In this document: positions 6,347 through 6,670 of the stretch, piece by piece
How the letters are laid out: each line of letters begins with the position of its first letter
How positions within the stretch are numbered: position 1 is the first letter of the stretch
NCBI GenBank assembly: GCA_013215525.1
Contig: JABSQY010000089.1
Span: forward strand, 1 to 6,670
From: Nanoarchaeales archaeon
GTDB lineage: Archaea; Nanobdellota; Nanobdellia; Woesearchaeales; UBA583
Direction: 5' to 3'
Length of the DNA: 6,670 nucleotides
The notes under the pieces: model-generated
Seen by the model: the letters and a program-made list of their open reading frames with translations, nothing else
Database searches by the model: none
Told to the model about the DNA's origin: nothing
Program-made: the position numbers and the translations under genes

Positions 6347-6505
6347 TTACCTGTTATTTAATCTTGTAATTATACTATTTTTCTCTAATTCAGATAATGG
6401 TAGTAATGATATATAAAAATGAATTTTTTTACTTAATCTTTCTTTTTCTCCTAAATCTGAACTGTTTTGAATCACATTAAAATTTTTATTAATTTCGTCA
6501 ATCAT
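6347..6505 (-). CDS. small protein upstream of pilus ATPase, possibly 5'-truncated
   Basis: This frame ends five bases before the pilus ATPase. From the only in-frame ATG (6505) it gives 52 aa starting MIDEINKNFN and ending IITRLNNR. The frame stays open for 22 more codons, up to a TAA at 6572-6574. That extension is also coding-like (SGVNSIKTLNQNKLNK), but it has no ATG, GTG or TTG. The C-terminal part (about residues 20-50, with KKIHFYISLLPLSELEKN) looks like an amphipathic helical domain without a clear membrane segment. I recognise no family. Its close spacing and the ATPase Shine-Dalgarno overlapping its stop suggest it is the previous member of the pilus operon. The real protein may be longer, with its 5' end lost at the junction near 6574. 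Confidence 0.5.
   Translation of the reverse strand: MIDEINKNFNVIQNSSDLGEKERLSKKIHFYISLLPLSELEKNSIITRLNNR
6349..6352 (-). promoter_or_regulatory. Shine-Dalgarno AGGT for ATPase gene
   Basis: The minus strand reads AGGT followed by seven bases and the ATG at 6341. It matches the archaeal GGAGGTGAT consensus and overlaps the TAA stop of the preceding small gene (AGG TAA). This supports both the chosen ATPase start and translational coupling to the upstream gene. Confidence 0.5.
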
Positions 6506-6591
6506 TGTTAAATTAACTTTATTTAATTTATTTTGATTTAATGTTTTGATACTGTTTACACCACTTTGATTTTAGGCCTCTCTTTCTTCAA

Positions 6592-6670
6592 ATGGATGGA
6601 AGATTTGTAAAATTTGCTGAAAAATTAGCAGAAAATAATATTAATGTTTTTTCTTTTGATTTGACTGGTT
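6592..6670 (+). CDS. partial alpha/beta hydrolase-like protein (runs off the right edge)
   Basis: The plus strand opens at ATG 6592 and continues off the right edge, with 26 codons visible. The translation begins MDGRFVKFAE, continues KLAENNINVF and ends SFDLTG. This matches the stretch of alpha/beta hydrolases after the oxyanion-loop His-Gly: a helix with F..(A)..L, a beta strand, then FDLxG, which normally precedes HGES. The His-Gly strand that should come first is missing. The in-frame upstream bases back to the TGA at 6547-6549 do not supply it. Either the natural N-terminus is cut off at the junction around 6574-6595 or this is a divergent member. There is no TATA box or Shine-Dalgarno sequence before the ATG. 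The family assignment rests on a short stretch. Confidence 0.45.
   Translation, partial: MDGRFVKFAEKLAENNINVFSFDLTG

Overview
The window looks like chromosomal DNA from a very AT-rich archaeon. I favour a small-genome DPANN-type lineage (Pacearchaeota/Woesearchaeota/Nanoarchaeota-like), but this is inference. The archaeal signs are two class III (archaellin/pilin-type) signal peptides of the form KA|QAxxE, a FlaI/TadA-type ATPase with paired TadC/FlaJ-like membrane proteins, an archaeal-type endonuclease III, and TATA-box promoters lying just upstream of starts with little or no leader. Coding is dense and intergenic gaps in the gene clusters are 1 to 14 bases.

Left part, plus strand (20-1424): an unrecognised acidic, Asn/Asp-rich protein of 247 aa is followed after one base by a complete endonuclease III (Nth) with its catalytic Lys and Asp and its four-cysteine iron-sulfur cluster. 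A short convergent AT palindrome region (about 1423-1483) separates these genes from those on the minus strand.

Middle and right part, minus strand (6571 down to 1476): read in the direction of transcription, this holds a small protein whose upstream end is uncertain, a secretion/pilus ATPase (507 aa), two different TadC/FlaJ-like platform proteins (273 and 353 aa), a 285-base non-coding stretch with two about 91% identical 80-base direct repeats that fold into hairpins, and two pilin-like proteins with class III signal peptides (190 and 173 aa). Together these encode the motor, membrane platform and filament subunits of an archaeal type IV pilus-like machine. The prepilin peptidase is not in the window. 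The two pilin genes seem to have their own TATA promoters, so filament subunits could be expressed separately from the motor and platform operon.

Right edge (about 6571-6670): a plus-strand frame resembling the start of an alpha/beta hydrolase begins abruptly opposite a minus-strand frame that also begins abruptly. Both appear to lack their natural 5' ends, so the junction around 6574-6595 may be a rearrangement breakpoint or an assembly/amplification chimera.
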